Assembly: GCA_964624795.1 (NCBI GenBank)
Contig: CAZUZS010000006.1
Coordinates: 1 to 64,000 of the forward strand
Length of the DNA stretch: 64,000 nt
Reading direction: 5' to 3'
From: CAZUZS01 sp964624795
Lineage (GTDB): Bacteria > Calditrichota > Calditrichia > RBG-13-44-9
The position numbers and the translations under genes were made by a program. Shown here piece after piece: positions 8,916-17,466 of the stretch. The notes beneath the pieces are model-generated. The model ran no database searches and was not told the DNA's origin. It worked only from the letters and a program-made list of their open reading frames with translations. Numbering within the stretch: position 1 is the first letter of the stretch; every line of letters starts with the position of its first letter.

Positions 8916-9719
8916 ATGAAAAAGTTATTCGCAGTTCTATTCGCTGTAATGTTTTTAGCCGGTTTTGTTTTCGCGCAGCAAACAGCCACAGTCATTCAGA
9001 ATGGGAACAATAATGTTGCCTATTCAGATCAGCATCAATCCTCATATACTGTCCAACCGGTAACTCTGTATGGAACACAATCCGGCATTGGCAATACCAT
9101 TCTGGCTACTCAGACGGGTGATGCTAATTATTCGTATATTACCCAATCCGGGGCTTCAAATTCGGCCGCCCTCGATCAGTATGGTGAAACTGATGGCGGT
9201 GCCATTAACCACAGTGAGCTCACACAATCCGGGAATTCCAATACCGCAAATGTCGGTCAGACGAGTTTGACTGGTGATCCATATGCAAATGCAAATTACA
9301 CAATGAATGAAGCATATGCCACCCAGAGTGGAAATGGCAATACTTATAATCTTGGCCAAGGTAGCGGATGGAAAAGTGATAATTACAGTAATCTGCTCCA
9401 GAGTGGGAATAATAACATTGCCTACTTAGACCAATTAGGCCATATTGAGTACAGCACAATGACCCAGAGCGGCATTGGAAACTTTGCTGATCTTGACCAG
9501 CCAGCTGGTGGCGGAACCGGATCACTATTGACAAGTTATTCCTCCCAAACCGGAAATTCGAATTCGGCGTTTATTAGCCAAGTGAATGGAGTTAACAAAA
9601 GCTGGAGCTGGCAGGATGGAAATTCGAATTATACAGATATCTATCAATGGGGTTATCACAGTGACTCCTGGAGCGAGCAACATGGTAATGGGAATTCACT
9701 CAATTTAGTCCAGGAATAG
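8916..9719 (+). CDS. csgA: Major curlin-type amyloid subunit (CsgA-like)
   Basis: A secreted repeat protein of 267 residues with a signal peptide cut after AGFVFA-Q. The mature part holds 11 QxGxxN motifs in curlin repeats of the form QSGNGNxxxLxQ, rich in Ser, Asn, Gln and Gly with almost no charge. Such repeats stack as beta-arches in the curli fibre. The spacers between repeats are longer and less regular than in E. coli CsgA, which has five repeats. A strong AAGGAG precedes the ATG. A perfect hairpin terminator lies just downstream, before the second curlin. Gene order and low charge suggest this is the major subunit. Confidence 0.9.
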   Translation: MKKLFAVLFAVMFLAGFVFAQQTATVIQNGNNNVAYSDQHQSSYTVQPVTLYGTQSGIGNTILATQTGDANYSYITQSGASNSAALDQYGETDGGAINHSELTQSGNSNTANVGQTSLTGDPYANANYTMNEAYATQSGNGNTYNLGQGSGWKSDNYSNLLQSGNNNIAYLDQLGHIEYSTMTQSGIGNFADLDQPAGGGTGSLLTSYSSQTGNSNSAFISQVNGVNKSWSWQDGNSNYTDIYQWGYHSDSWSEQHGNGNSLNLVQE

Positions 9720-9746
9720 CTGACCGTTTCTTAGTTATATCAAACC

Positions 9747-9782
9747 AGATTCCGGGGCAAAGCCCCGGAATCTATTTTATTT
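9747..9782 (+). terminator. Intrinsic terminator or attenuator between the two curlin genes
   Basis: A perfect 12-bp stem (9747-9758 with 9762-9773, AGATTCCGGGGC and its complement) with an AAA loop is followed by ATTTTATTTA. The start of the next curlin gene is only 20 bp further on, so partial read-through would give more of the first curlin than the second. Confidence 0.75.
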
Positions 9783-9801
9783 AATTGATTAAAGGAAACA
9801 G

Positions 9802-10374
9802 ATGAAAAAGCTATTTTTCACTGCAAACACTGTATTCATTTCTATTTTGATCTGTAATTCTGTTATCGCACAAACCACGCTCCAAATAGAACAATTAGGT
9901 GATGAAAACATTGCGTATATCGAACAAGTCGCTTCAATTCAATCAAATAATGCATTGATTCAGCAAAATGGCTTTGGACATAATGCTTACATTTCCCAAT
10001 CATTTAATACTTATTTAGGATTAAATGATGCATCAATAATTCAATTTGGGTTATACAATCAAGCGTGGATTATACAAAACGGATCTAATAATCATAATAA
10101 AATAGAACAAAATGGAACTAATAATTTAGCAAAAACTGAACTGAATGGTAATAGTCTGCGTACTAATATTTCTCAAAATGGTGATGATAATATAGCGATG
10201 CAAGAAGTAACCGGCGACCAGTTGAATTACGTAATTGAGCAGCAGGGGTTTGGCAACCGGTTTACGCAGATTGAAAACGGTCAGCAGGCCAAAGCCTATA
10301 CGGTTAGCCAGAGGGGCAATAATATGAGGCTGATTATCGTGAACGGTCAGTTGCCGTTTTACCTGGGGAATTGA
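9802..10374 (+). CDS. csgB: Minor curlin / nucleator-type subunit (CsgB-like)
   Basis: A 190-residue secreted protein with a signal peptide (ending about VIAQ) and about eight QxGxxN-type motifs such as QLGDEN, QNGSNN, QNGTNN, QNGDDN and QQGFGN. Unlike its neighbour it contains many charged residues, and its last repeat (SQRGNNMRLIIVNG) is basic. That resembles the atypical final repeats of E. coli CsgB, which anchor and seed the fibre. The first 400 bp of the gene are markedly A/T-richer than the neighbouring genes. The start has AAAGGA upstream. The nucleator role is inferred from charge and position. Confidence 0.8.
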   Translation: MKKLFFTANTVFISILICNSVIAQTTLQIEQLGDENIAYIEQVASIQSNNALIQQNGFGHNAYISQSFNTYLGLNDASIIQFGLYNQAWIIQNGSNNHNKIEQNGTNNLAKTELNGNSLRTNISQNGDDNIAMQEVTGDQLNYVIEQQGFGNRFTQIENGQQAKAYTVSQRGNNMRLIIVNGQLPFYLGN

Positions 10375-10415
10375 ACTCGTCATTTGTTACTAAAAAGTCT
10401 TTGTTAAAAAAGTGA

Positions 10416-10447
10416 GGCGGCTCATCTGTTCCGGGGGCCGCTATTTT
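10416..10447 (+). terminator. Candidate terminator after the minor curlin
   Basis: GCGGC (10417-10421) pairs with GCCGC (10437-10441), with a flanking G-T pair, and is followed by TATTTTAAA. The loop is long (15 nt), so the call is moderate. The downstream csgH-like gene would then need its own promoter or read-through. Confidence 0.4.
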
Positions 10448-10631
10448 AAATTCCACACGCTCCATCATTCATAAAGGAATGCCAATTTAAGTGTCAAACA
10501 TCTCACAAAGTGTGCACATCATAGTAAAAGCAATAAGCCCAATGTGTCTAACAGAAACAATGGTAAGGCGCTGACGATTGAAGGGATTTCTTTGGGGGGC
10601 TCAGTTTAAGCAAAAGTGAAATGGATCTCAA

Positions 10632-11107
10632 ATGATTCGACATAGTCTGATTTTACTGTTTTCCTGTTTCCTGTCCCTTGCGCTGGAAGGCAATCCCCGG
10701 CAGGTTAACAAAGAAATTTCCGTCAAAACCTGGCTGGAAGTAAAACAGGATTCCGGGATGGTTTCCATTCAGGGAATGGTAAAAAATACCACTGACCGGG
10801 ATTTCCGCGGCGCCTACCGGATTACCACCANNNNNNNNNNNNNNNNNNNNNNNNNNNNNNNNNNNNNNNNNNNNNNNNNNNNNNNNNNNNNNNNNNNNNN
10901 NNNNNNNNNNNNNNNNNNNNNNNNNNNNNNAAATCGGGCAGCTCGCAGACCAGCCAGTCTGGCGAAGTGAACGCCAGGCCGCAACAGGAGCAGGTGCTTT
11001 CCACTGTGCGTTTGAATCTGCAGCCGGGTGATGCCTGCTATAAGCTGCTTAGCCTTTTGCAAAAAGATAAAGTTATTGCAGAAGATTCCGTTAATTTCTC
11101 ATATTAA
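10632..11107 (+). CDS. CsgH/CsgC-like curli chaperone, interrupted by an assembly gap
   Basis: CsgC/CsgH proteins are small periplasmic Ig-fold chaperones that hold back premature curlin polymerisation. The N-terminal part has a signal peptide (LILLFSCFLSLALEG) then VKTWLEVKQDSGMVSIQGMVKN. After the gap comes KSGSSQTSQSGEV, STVRLNLQPGD and a final beta strand ending at 11107. The pattern of a Ser-rich KSGSSxTSQSG hairpin followed by VxLxPGD is the CsgH signature. The frame after the gap differs from the frame before it by one base, so the gap is not truly 100 bp; one continuous gene across it is inferred. It is followed 29 bp later by a lipoprotein gene. Confidence 0.7.
10831..10930. other. 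Assembly gap (100 N)
   Basis: Exactly 100 undetermined bases lie inside the csgH-like gene. Both flanks encode matching parts of the same small family, which supports the join. Confidence 0.95.
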
Positions 11108-11136
11108 AGCATTCTCTTTTTAAGGAGACGCAAAAC

Positions 11137-12636
11137 ATGTACAAACTGAAGATGTTTATCCCGTTTATGGCGGCATACCTTTTATTGCTTCTTTTTTCCT
11201 GCAGCGACGATACCGTCTCGCCAATTACCACCGGTGTTATCAAGGGGCAGGTCTTGGATGCGGTGAACAACCAGAAGTTGAAAGAAAGCAGCATAACCAC
11301 CAGCCCGGCTACCAGCGCCATTCTCACAGACGATAACGGCAATTTTATGTTTCGTGCCCTGGATGAAGGAAAATACACCATTTCCGCCACAAAATCCGGC
11401 TACAAGAAAGGCATTGTTAGCGTGAATGTCATCGCCGGTGATACTGCCCAGGCTGTGCTTCAGCTGGACCGGGAGGAGAACACCAACACGGTGCCGGACA
11501 AACCCGCCAACCCGGAGCCGGCAGTGGGCGCTAGTGGGCAGCCGATTTCTTTGCTGCTCAAGTGGTCTGCCAGCGATCCCAATCCCAACGACACACTGAT
11601 GTTCGATGTCTATCTCTACCCTGCCAACGGGCAGCCGGAGGTGGTGCTTGCCGACTCCTACATCGACAGCGTGGAGGTAAGCGGGTTGCTGTATGCCACA
11701 ACTTATTACTGGCAGGTGGTTGTAAAGGACAATAACGGCGGCGTCACCAATGGCGACGTGTGGCGTTTCACCACTGAGAGCTTCCCCGACAATCCGCTGG
11801 TCTTTGCATCCAACCGTCAGGGAACTTACGACATTTATTCCGCGGATTTCGACACGCTGGATTATCATGTAGTGCAGTTGAATTCTGATCAGAGCAGAGA
11901 CTGGTGGCCGCGGCTCAACCCGGACCGCAGCAAGATTGCTTTCATCTCCGATCGCACAGTGGAACCCCAGATCTACACTATGAACCGGGACGGTACCGGC
12001 ATTCTGCGGGTAACCGACGTGCCGGTAACCGGCTACCACAATTACGGCATCGGCTTTGGTTGGAGTCCCGACGGAACCCGTTTTCTTTATAGCCATTACG
12101 AGAAATTATACCGCATCGATGCAAACGGCACCAATCTCACACAGATTGCCACCGCCCCGGCCGGGCGCAATTTCAGGGAAGTTGCCTATTCTCAGTTGGG
12201 AAATAAAATCGCGGCGCTTGCTATCGGAAGCTGGTTTTATGATTCGGAAATCTACCTGATGGACGCCGATGGCGGTAATATGACGCTGCTGGTGGACAAC
12301 TGGCCGGGCGCCATCGAAAGCCCGTCCTTCTCTCCGGACGGCAATTGGGTGGTATTCAGCCATGACATTTCCGGATACGAGGTAAGCAGCGGGCGGCAAT
12401 TGAATACGCACGTGTTTCTGATGAAAACCGATGGCAGCGACACAGTGGACGTGTCGGCAAACAAGCCTGCCGGAACAAACGATACCATGCCGCGCTACTC
12501 ACCGGACGGCACCAAGATTATCTTCTGCAATACCAGCAACGACGGCTCCCACCCGCAGGAGATTTGGATGATGGATCTGAATGGGGAGAACCGCACCAGG
12601 ATAATCAGCAACGGTACCATGCCGGATTGGCAGTAA
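11137..12636 (+). CDS. Outer-membrane lipoprotein: carboxypeptidase-regulatory-like, FN3-like and TolB-type propeller domains
   Basis: The N-terminus is a lipoprotein signal ending LLFSC (Cys22). A carboxypeptidase-regulatory-like beta-sandwich follows (about residues 35-110, with ILTDDNGNFMFRALDEGKYTI). Next is an FN3-like domain with the WSASDPNPNDTLMFDVYL and TTYYWQVVVKDNNGG signature (about 125-215). A TolB/PD40 propeller fills the rest, with repeats such as LVFASNRQGTYDIY, IAFISDR, GWSPDGTRFLY, SFSPDGNWVVFS and RYSPDGTKIIF. It is probably a cell-surface or periplasmic binding scaffold with no enzyme motif seen. It sits 29 bp behind the csgH-like gene with an AAGGAGA site, so it may be co-transcribed with the curli genes. 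A curli function is not shown. Confidence 0.8.
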   Translation: MYKLKMFIPFMAAYLLLLLFSCSDDTVSPITTGVIKGQVLDAVNNQKLKESSITTSPATSAILTDDNGNFMFRALDEGKYTISATKSGYKKGIVSVNVIAGDTAQAVLQLDREENTNTVPDKPANPEPAVGASGQPISLLLKWSASDPNPNDTLMFDVYLYPANGQPEVVLADSYIDSVEVSGLLYATTYYWQVVVKDNNGGVTNGDVWRFTTESFPDNPLVFASNRQGTYDIYSADFDTLDYHVVQLNSDQSRDWWPRLNPDRSKIAFISDRTVEPQIYTMNRDGTGILRVTDVPVTGYHNYGIGFGWSPDGTRFLYSHYEKLYRIDANGTNLTQIATAPAGRNFREVAYSQLGNKIAALAIGSWFYDSEIYLMDADGGNMTLLVDNWPGAIESPSFSPDGNWVVFSHDISGYEVSSGRQLNTHVFLMKTDGSDTVDVSANKPAGTNDTMPRYSPDGTKIIFCNTSNDGSHPQEIWMMDLNGENRTRIISNGTMPDWQ

Positions 12637-12650
12637 GCGGTTCAGGAAAA

Positions 12651-12684
12651 AGAAGGTCGGCAAGGAATCTGGCCTTCTTCTGCT
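12651..12684 (+). terminator. Candidate terminator after the lipoprotein gene
   Basis: AGAAGGTC (12651-12658) pairs with GGCCTTCT (12671-12678) with one G-T wobble, and is followed by TCTGCT. The T-tract is poor, so this is a tentative end of the curli-region transcript. Confidence 0.35.
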
Positions 12685-13575
12685 GTGATCGGAAGTATCT
12701 TCTCCCTGAAAAACAGTGTCGAGGTATTTGGAATCTTCTACTGCAAAATTGGCTATTTATTTGCTAAATTGCGATGACCCACTGAATATTTTTGCGGGTT
12801 TAACGTGGCGAGCCACCCCAAAATTCCAATTTCAATTTAATCCGATATCGAACCTGCCTTCCCGTACGATAATCTGATGTCTGGCAGGACCGGCAGCTCG
12901 TTTTACCCTCCTTATCGCGCAAACGTCGATGGGGAATGTGATGAAGCTCTGAATATTGAATACATAATTCTCATAGTTTCTTGGGTTTTGTTTAATAGAG
13001 GGCATACCGCGGTTTAAATTTGTAACAAAAGCAGCTTTCTTAATTTGTTGATTCCCATCACATTTCATTCGCTGCGGGCTGCGTATTGTCTAAATGTTTT
13101 GTGAAGCTGGTTAATGATAAATCGATTCAAATAGATACCTTAATGTAAGCCCGAAGCTGTGAAGGTTGTTAAAATTAAATAAGTTAATTCAGAGTTGCCG
13201 ATGTAAATTGGAAGGCCCCGGTTACTCGGCAGCGTTTGTTTTGCCGGATTTTCGCATGCCTTTATGAACCCGGGCATCGGGTAACTGTTGGGACATTTGG
13301 GAGAAGAATTTTCAGGCTCCTACCCTGGGGATCATGGAAGATCATTTCAAGGAATATTTGCATTTTCTGCGGCTCTTAAAAAACAGGAGAAGGCCTTCTG
13401 TTATTCGAGAGAGAGGATTTTCTTTGTATAATTTTGTGTAATATGGGAAATTATGCGTTTGCAATTTAGCAGAAATCTAATTTTATCTTGAGGAAGGCGG
13501 GAACTCCTGAATATTCCGGCGCAGGTTTTTGGGGACAGTTATCCGGAATGCCTATGAAAATAATGGTGGCCGTAC
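12685..13575. other. Intergenic region upstream of the PAS/GAF kinase
   Basis: About 890 bp without a credible gene. Short open frames here have no ribosome-binding site or domain. A TATAAT (13427-13432) lies about 145 bp before the kinase start but has no good -35 partner. No acceptable -24/-12 element was found by eye. Confidence 0.5.
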
Positions 13576-16500
13576 ATGAATACTGAGGCATTGGGTCGAA
13601 AAAGCAAAACCTCGGAAAAGCCCGCAGCAGCCGATAAGCCTGTCCGGGTGGCCATTATATCTCCCTCCGGCAGCAAAATTGATGGGCTTGTCCATGAATT
13701 GGACAAATCGGAATGTTGCATGCGGATTACTCCTAAATCGTCGATTTCCGGCCTTAAAGGTCTGCTTGCTGATGGTGGAAGTCCGATTGTCATTGCAGCT
13801 GGCGGCCGTTCCACTATAAAGGCCACACAGATTCTTGAGGCCGTGCGAAAAGAATCTCCGCTGTCGCCGCTGATATTCATCACAGAGAAACCGGATAAAA
13901 AATTTTCCATGAAATTGCTGGGAGACGGAGCATACGAGGTCATATCGCAGGCCGAAGCGTGGCGTTTGCCGTATATCGTTCAAAGGGCGAGACACCATCA
14001 GCGCTTTGCGCAAACCACTGATCCTGCCGGTTGGCTTGCCAAAAAGGAAAGGAAAAAGCCGGGCGAAATTCAGAAAAGGCATTCAATCGAACAGGCCAAA
14101 AAATCTGCCAACAAAACGCCAAATATTGAAGGATTACATCCCGAGAAGCAGATGCAGCGCCTGGAGCAAAAATGCTCCAGGCTGGATGCCATTCTTGAAA
14201 ATACGCGGGCACACTTAGCCTACCTGGATGTCGATTTTAATTTTCTGATGGTCAACTCAGCATATTGTGAAGGCTCCGGATATGCGCGCGAGGAGCTCAT
14301 TGGTCGAAACCATTTCGAATTATTCCCGAATCCCGAAAATCAGGCAATTTTTGAAAAAGCAAGTATCAGTGGTGATCCGGTGGAGTTTCATGCCAAACCG
14401 TTCGAGTTCCCGGAGCACCCGGAGTGGGGAGTTACATATTGGGACTGGACGCTGGTTCCTCAGAAAGACGCAACCGGTAAAGTCCGTGGATTCGTTTTTT
14501 CGTTGGTTGATGTTACCGAGACCAAACGATCGGAAGAAAAAGTCCACAATGCTTTCAAACTCTCGGAACGGCGCCAGGCGGAGATTGCCGCCTTGCTGGA
14601 AGGATCGCGTGCGGTGCTTTCATCGAAGGAGTTTCTCATATCAGCCCGCGCAATTTTTGACACCTGCAAAAAATTGTTGGGCGCAAAGGCTGGCTATTTT
14701 ACACTGCTGAAAGAAGAGGGGAATTATAGTGATATTGTGATATTAGATTCGGGCGGGGCGGATTGTACAGCGGACGGTACGCTGCCGATTCCGGTAAGGG
14801 GGCTGCGCCAGGTTGTGGTTGAGTCCGGAAAGCCGGTATTTGAGAATAATTTTTCCGAAAGCAAATGGAGTTCACTTGTGCCGCCCGGCCACATGGTCCT
14901 GGAAAACGTGCTATTTGCTCCCCTTTTGGTGCAGGGCAAGGCGGTAGGCCTCTTGGGTTTGGCGAACAAATCAGGTGGCTTTACTTCAGGCGATTGCGAG
15001 ATGGTAAATGCTTTCGCTGAACTTGGTGCGATTGCCTACCATAATTGGCAAATCATCAGTCTTCTGCAAAACAGTGAAGAGCGCTTTCGCTCGGTTGCCG
15101 AAACCGCTAACGATGCGATTATCACAATCGATGTACGGGGTCAAATAGTATTTTGGAATTCAGCAGCAGAAAAAATCTTTGGTTACCCACGGAAAGAAAT
15201 CATGGGAAAACAGCTGGCTGCAATTATTCCTGAAAAATACCGGGAAAGACACACGGAGAGTATCGCAGGTTTCCTCCGAACCGAAGTGCTCAACAGCCCA
15301 GAAAGAGTAAAAGAATTTCACGGACTGAGAAAAGACGGAAGCCAGTTTCCCCTGGAGCTCTCTGTGTCAACCTGGCATATGGGACAGGATATCTTTTTCA
15401 CCGGCATTGCCCGGGATGTTTCCGAAAGCAAACAAATGGAACAGGCACTGCGCCGTTCCCGCGATGAGTTGGAGGCGCGGGTGATGGAGCGAACGGAAAA
15501 ATTAGTAAATTCCAATATCAGTTTGCAATTGGAAATGTTGGAGCGGGAACGAGCCGAACAGGCACTGCGCAGGTCGGAAAAACGCTACCGCATTCTCTTT
15601 GAACAAAATGTTGCCGGTGTATTTCGCACGATGCTTGACGGGGTGATTCTGGATTGCAATGCGGCTTTCGCCAGTCTTATTGGCTTTCAGGAAGCCGGCG
15701 AAATTCAGGGGAAACGGATAGAAACCTTATTCAAACAACCACCGGGTCAACCGGCATTTATGACAGAATTGGAGGAAACAGGTTTTATCCGGAATTTTGA
15801 AATTTGCCATATTCGCGGCGACGGCAGCATGGTATGGTTAATCCTGAACCTGATAAAAATTCAGGAAGAGGAGGAAGGCCATTTTATACTACTTGGTATG
15901 GTGATCAATATTACCCATCGAAAAATGGCTGAAGAAAAACTGGCGATCGAAAGACAAAGAATGTTTTCCCTGTTGGATGAACTTCCGGCATCCGTGCTTC
16001 TTATAGATAGAGATCATATTATCAGGTTTGCAAATCGTCAATTGCATGATCGCTTCGGCTACGTAGATAATTCGTTCTGTTACAAAGTTCTGAAAAATCG
16101 CGGTAAACCATGCAATATATGTCCCATTCGCCGTGTGATCGATCAGGGAGAGTCAATTGAGTGGGAAGAAATGTATGCCGATGGCAGGATGTATCATACC
16201 TTCCATTACCCTTTTTACGACATAGACGGTTCCGTTTTGCTTTTGCAATTAGGAATTGATATCACTGAAAGAAAATTGGCGGAAGAGGGGTTGAGAAGCA
16301 GTGAGGAGCGGTTTCACCTCCTTGTAGATTCTATTGATGATATTGTGTTCACGCTGGACAAGCAGGAGCGCTTTGCTGAAGTTTACGGCCACTGGTTTGA
16401 AAAGCAGGGAATGTCTGCCAAAGATTTCGTTGGGAAAAAAGTTGGAGAATTGCTGGATGCAGAATCGGCCAGGGCTTTCCGCCGGGCTAATCGCAGGGTA

Positions 16501-17457
16501 TTGAGAGGAGAAAATGTCGTATTCGAGTGGACAAATAAAAACCTGCCGGAGCAGATCTGGATTCAGGTCTCGCTATCGCCTATTTACAGCGCGGGAGTGG
16601 TGGATGGCGTGGTAGGTGTAGGCCGCGATGTTACGAGGCAAAAACTCTTTGAAAAACAGCTCATTCAGACCGAGAAGTTGTTGGCAATCGGGCAAATGTC
16701 CGCTATCATCTCCCACGAATTCAGGAATTCTCTCACATCGGTTAAAATGATTTTAGAGCTGCAGCTTGAATCGATGGCGATTTCAGAAGATGATAAAATA
16801 TCTCTCAAAGTTGCCCTCGATTCTGTCGCGCATCTGGAGGATATTGTCCATCAACTACTGCATTTTTCGCGTCCCAAAGCGATGAAATTCGAATTGCAGA
16901 ATTTGAATGATGTTGTGGATGCCAGCATAAGCTTCATGAAAATTCAGATGCGGAAAGAGAAAGTCGAATTGCAGAAAAAGCTGGATTCTCACGTCCCGTT
17001 AATGTACCTGGATGGCGAGCATTTAAAGGAGGCGCTAATAAATATTCTGGTGAATGCGGTTCAGGCCTTAGCCCGCGATGATATTCCGGTGCATTCCCGA
17101 AAGATAGAAGTTTTCACCAGAAAGCTGGCAATCGGGCGCGAATTTCATGAGTTTGCGTTCAAGAATGGTTTTGAAAAAAGAAGAAAAAGGCGCCGCAATG
17201 GGGAAGAGCTGGAAATTATAATGCCCGCGGGCACTAAGTGTGTTCTTATTGAGATTGCGGATAATGGTCCTGGGATTAGCGAAGAAGTTTTAGAGCATAT
17301 TTTCGATCTGTTTTATACGACAAAAAGCGGCGGTACCGGATTGGGGCTGCCAATGGTAAAACGAACCGTGAATAATCATGGAGGAGTGGTGCAGGTAAAA
17401 AGCAAGCCCGGCAGGGGTACGAAATTTTTTATTTTCTTACCATTAAGAAAAAGGTAG
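13576..17457 (+). CDS. Soluble multi-PAS/GAF sensor histidine kinase with degenerate receiver
   Basis: A cytoplasmic kinase of 1293 residues with no membrane helix. In order it has a receiver-like domain lacking the phospho-acceptor Asp (about 22-145), a PAS (200-318), a GAF (335-490), further PAS domains (500-620, 665-785, 795-900, 905-1022), then the phospho-acceptor helix with SHEFRNSLT (His1047) and an ATPase domain (N box NILVNAVQAL, G1 IADNGPGI, G2 GGTGLGL). The PAS near 800-900 holds a Cys835, Cys846, Cys849 cluster (CYKVL...CNIC), a pattern seen in putative metal- or redox-sensing PAS domains. A basic insertion of about 50 residues including KRRKRRR separates the N and G1 boxes. It lies 9 bp before its NtrC-type partner. 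The signal is unknown; redox or small-molecule sensing is likely. Confidence 0.88.
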   Translation: MNTEALGRKSKTSEKPAAADKPVRVAIISPSGSKIDGLVHELDKSECCMRITPKSSISGLKGLLADGGSPIVIAAGGRSTIKATQILEAVRKESPLSPLIFITEKPDKKFSMKLLGDGAYEVISQAEAWRLPYIVQRARHHQRFAQTTDPAGWLAKKERKKPGEIQKRHSIEQAKKSANKTPNIEGLHPEKQMQRLEQKCSRLDAILENTRAHLAYLDVDFNFLMVNSAYCEGSGYAREELIGRNHFELFPNPENQAIFEKASISGDPVEFHAKPFEFPEHPEWGVTYWDWTLVPQKDATGKVRGFVFSLVDVTETKRSEEKVHNAFKLSERRQAEIAALLEGSRAVLSSKEFLISARAIFDTCKKLLGAKAGYFTLLKEEGNYSDIVILDSGGADCTADGTLPIPVRGLRQVVVESGKPVFENNFSESKWSSLVPPGHMVLENVLFAPLLVQGKAVGLLGLANKSGGFTSGDCEMVNAFAELGAIAYHNWQIISLLQNSEERFRSVAETANDAIITIDVRGQIVFWNSAAEKIFGYPRKEIMGKQLAAIIPEKYRERHTESIAGFLRTEVLNSPERVKEFHGLRKDGSQFPLELSVSTWHMGQDIFFTGIARDVSESKQMEQALRRSRDELEARVMERTEKLVNSNISLQLEMLERERAEQALRRSEKRYRILFEQNVAGVFRTMLDGVILDCNAAFASLIGFQEAGEIQGKRIETLFKQPPGQPAFMTELEETGFIRNFEICHIRGDGSMVWLILNLIKIQEEEEGHFILLGMVINITHRKMAEEKLAIERQRMFSLLDELPASVLLIDRDHIIRFANRQLHDRFGYVDNSFCYKVLKNRGKPCNICPIRRVIDQGESIEWEEMYADGRMYHTFHYPFYDIDGSVLLLQLGIDITERKLAEEGLRSSEERFHLLVDSIDDIVFTLDKQERFAEVYGHWFEKQGMSAKDFVGKKVGELLDAESARAFRRANRRVLRGENVVFEWTNKNLPEQIWIQVSLSPIYSAGVVDGVVGVGRDVTRQKLFEKQLIQTEKLLAIGQMSAIISHEFRNSLTSVKMILELQLESMAISEDDKISLKVALDSVAHLEDIVHQLLHFSRPKAMKFELQNLNDVVDASISFMKIQMRKEKVELQKKLDSHVPLMYLDGEHLKEALINILVNAVQALARDDIPVHSRKIEVFTRKLAIGREFHEFAFKNGFEKRRKRRRNGEELEIIMPAGTKCVLIEIADNGPGISEEVLEHIFDLFYTTKSGGTGLGLPMVKRTVNNHGGVVQVKSKPGRGTKFFIFLPLRKR

Positions 17458-17466
17458 AAGGTCGGA

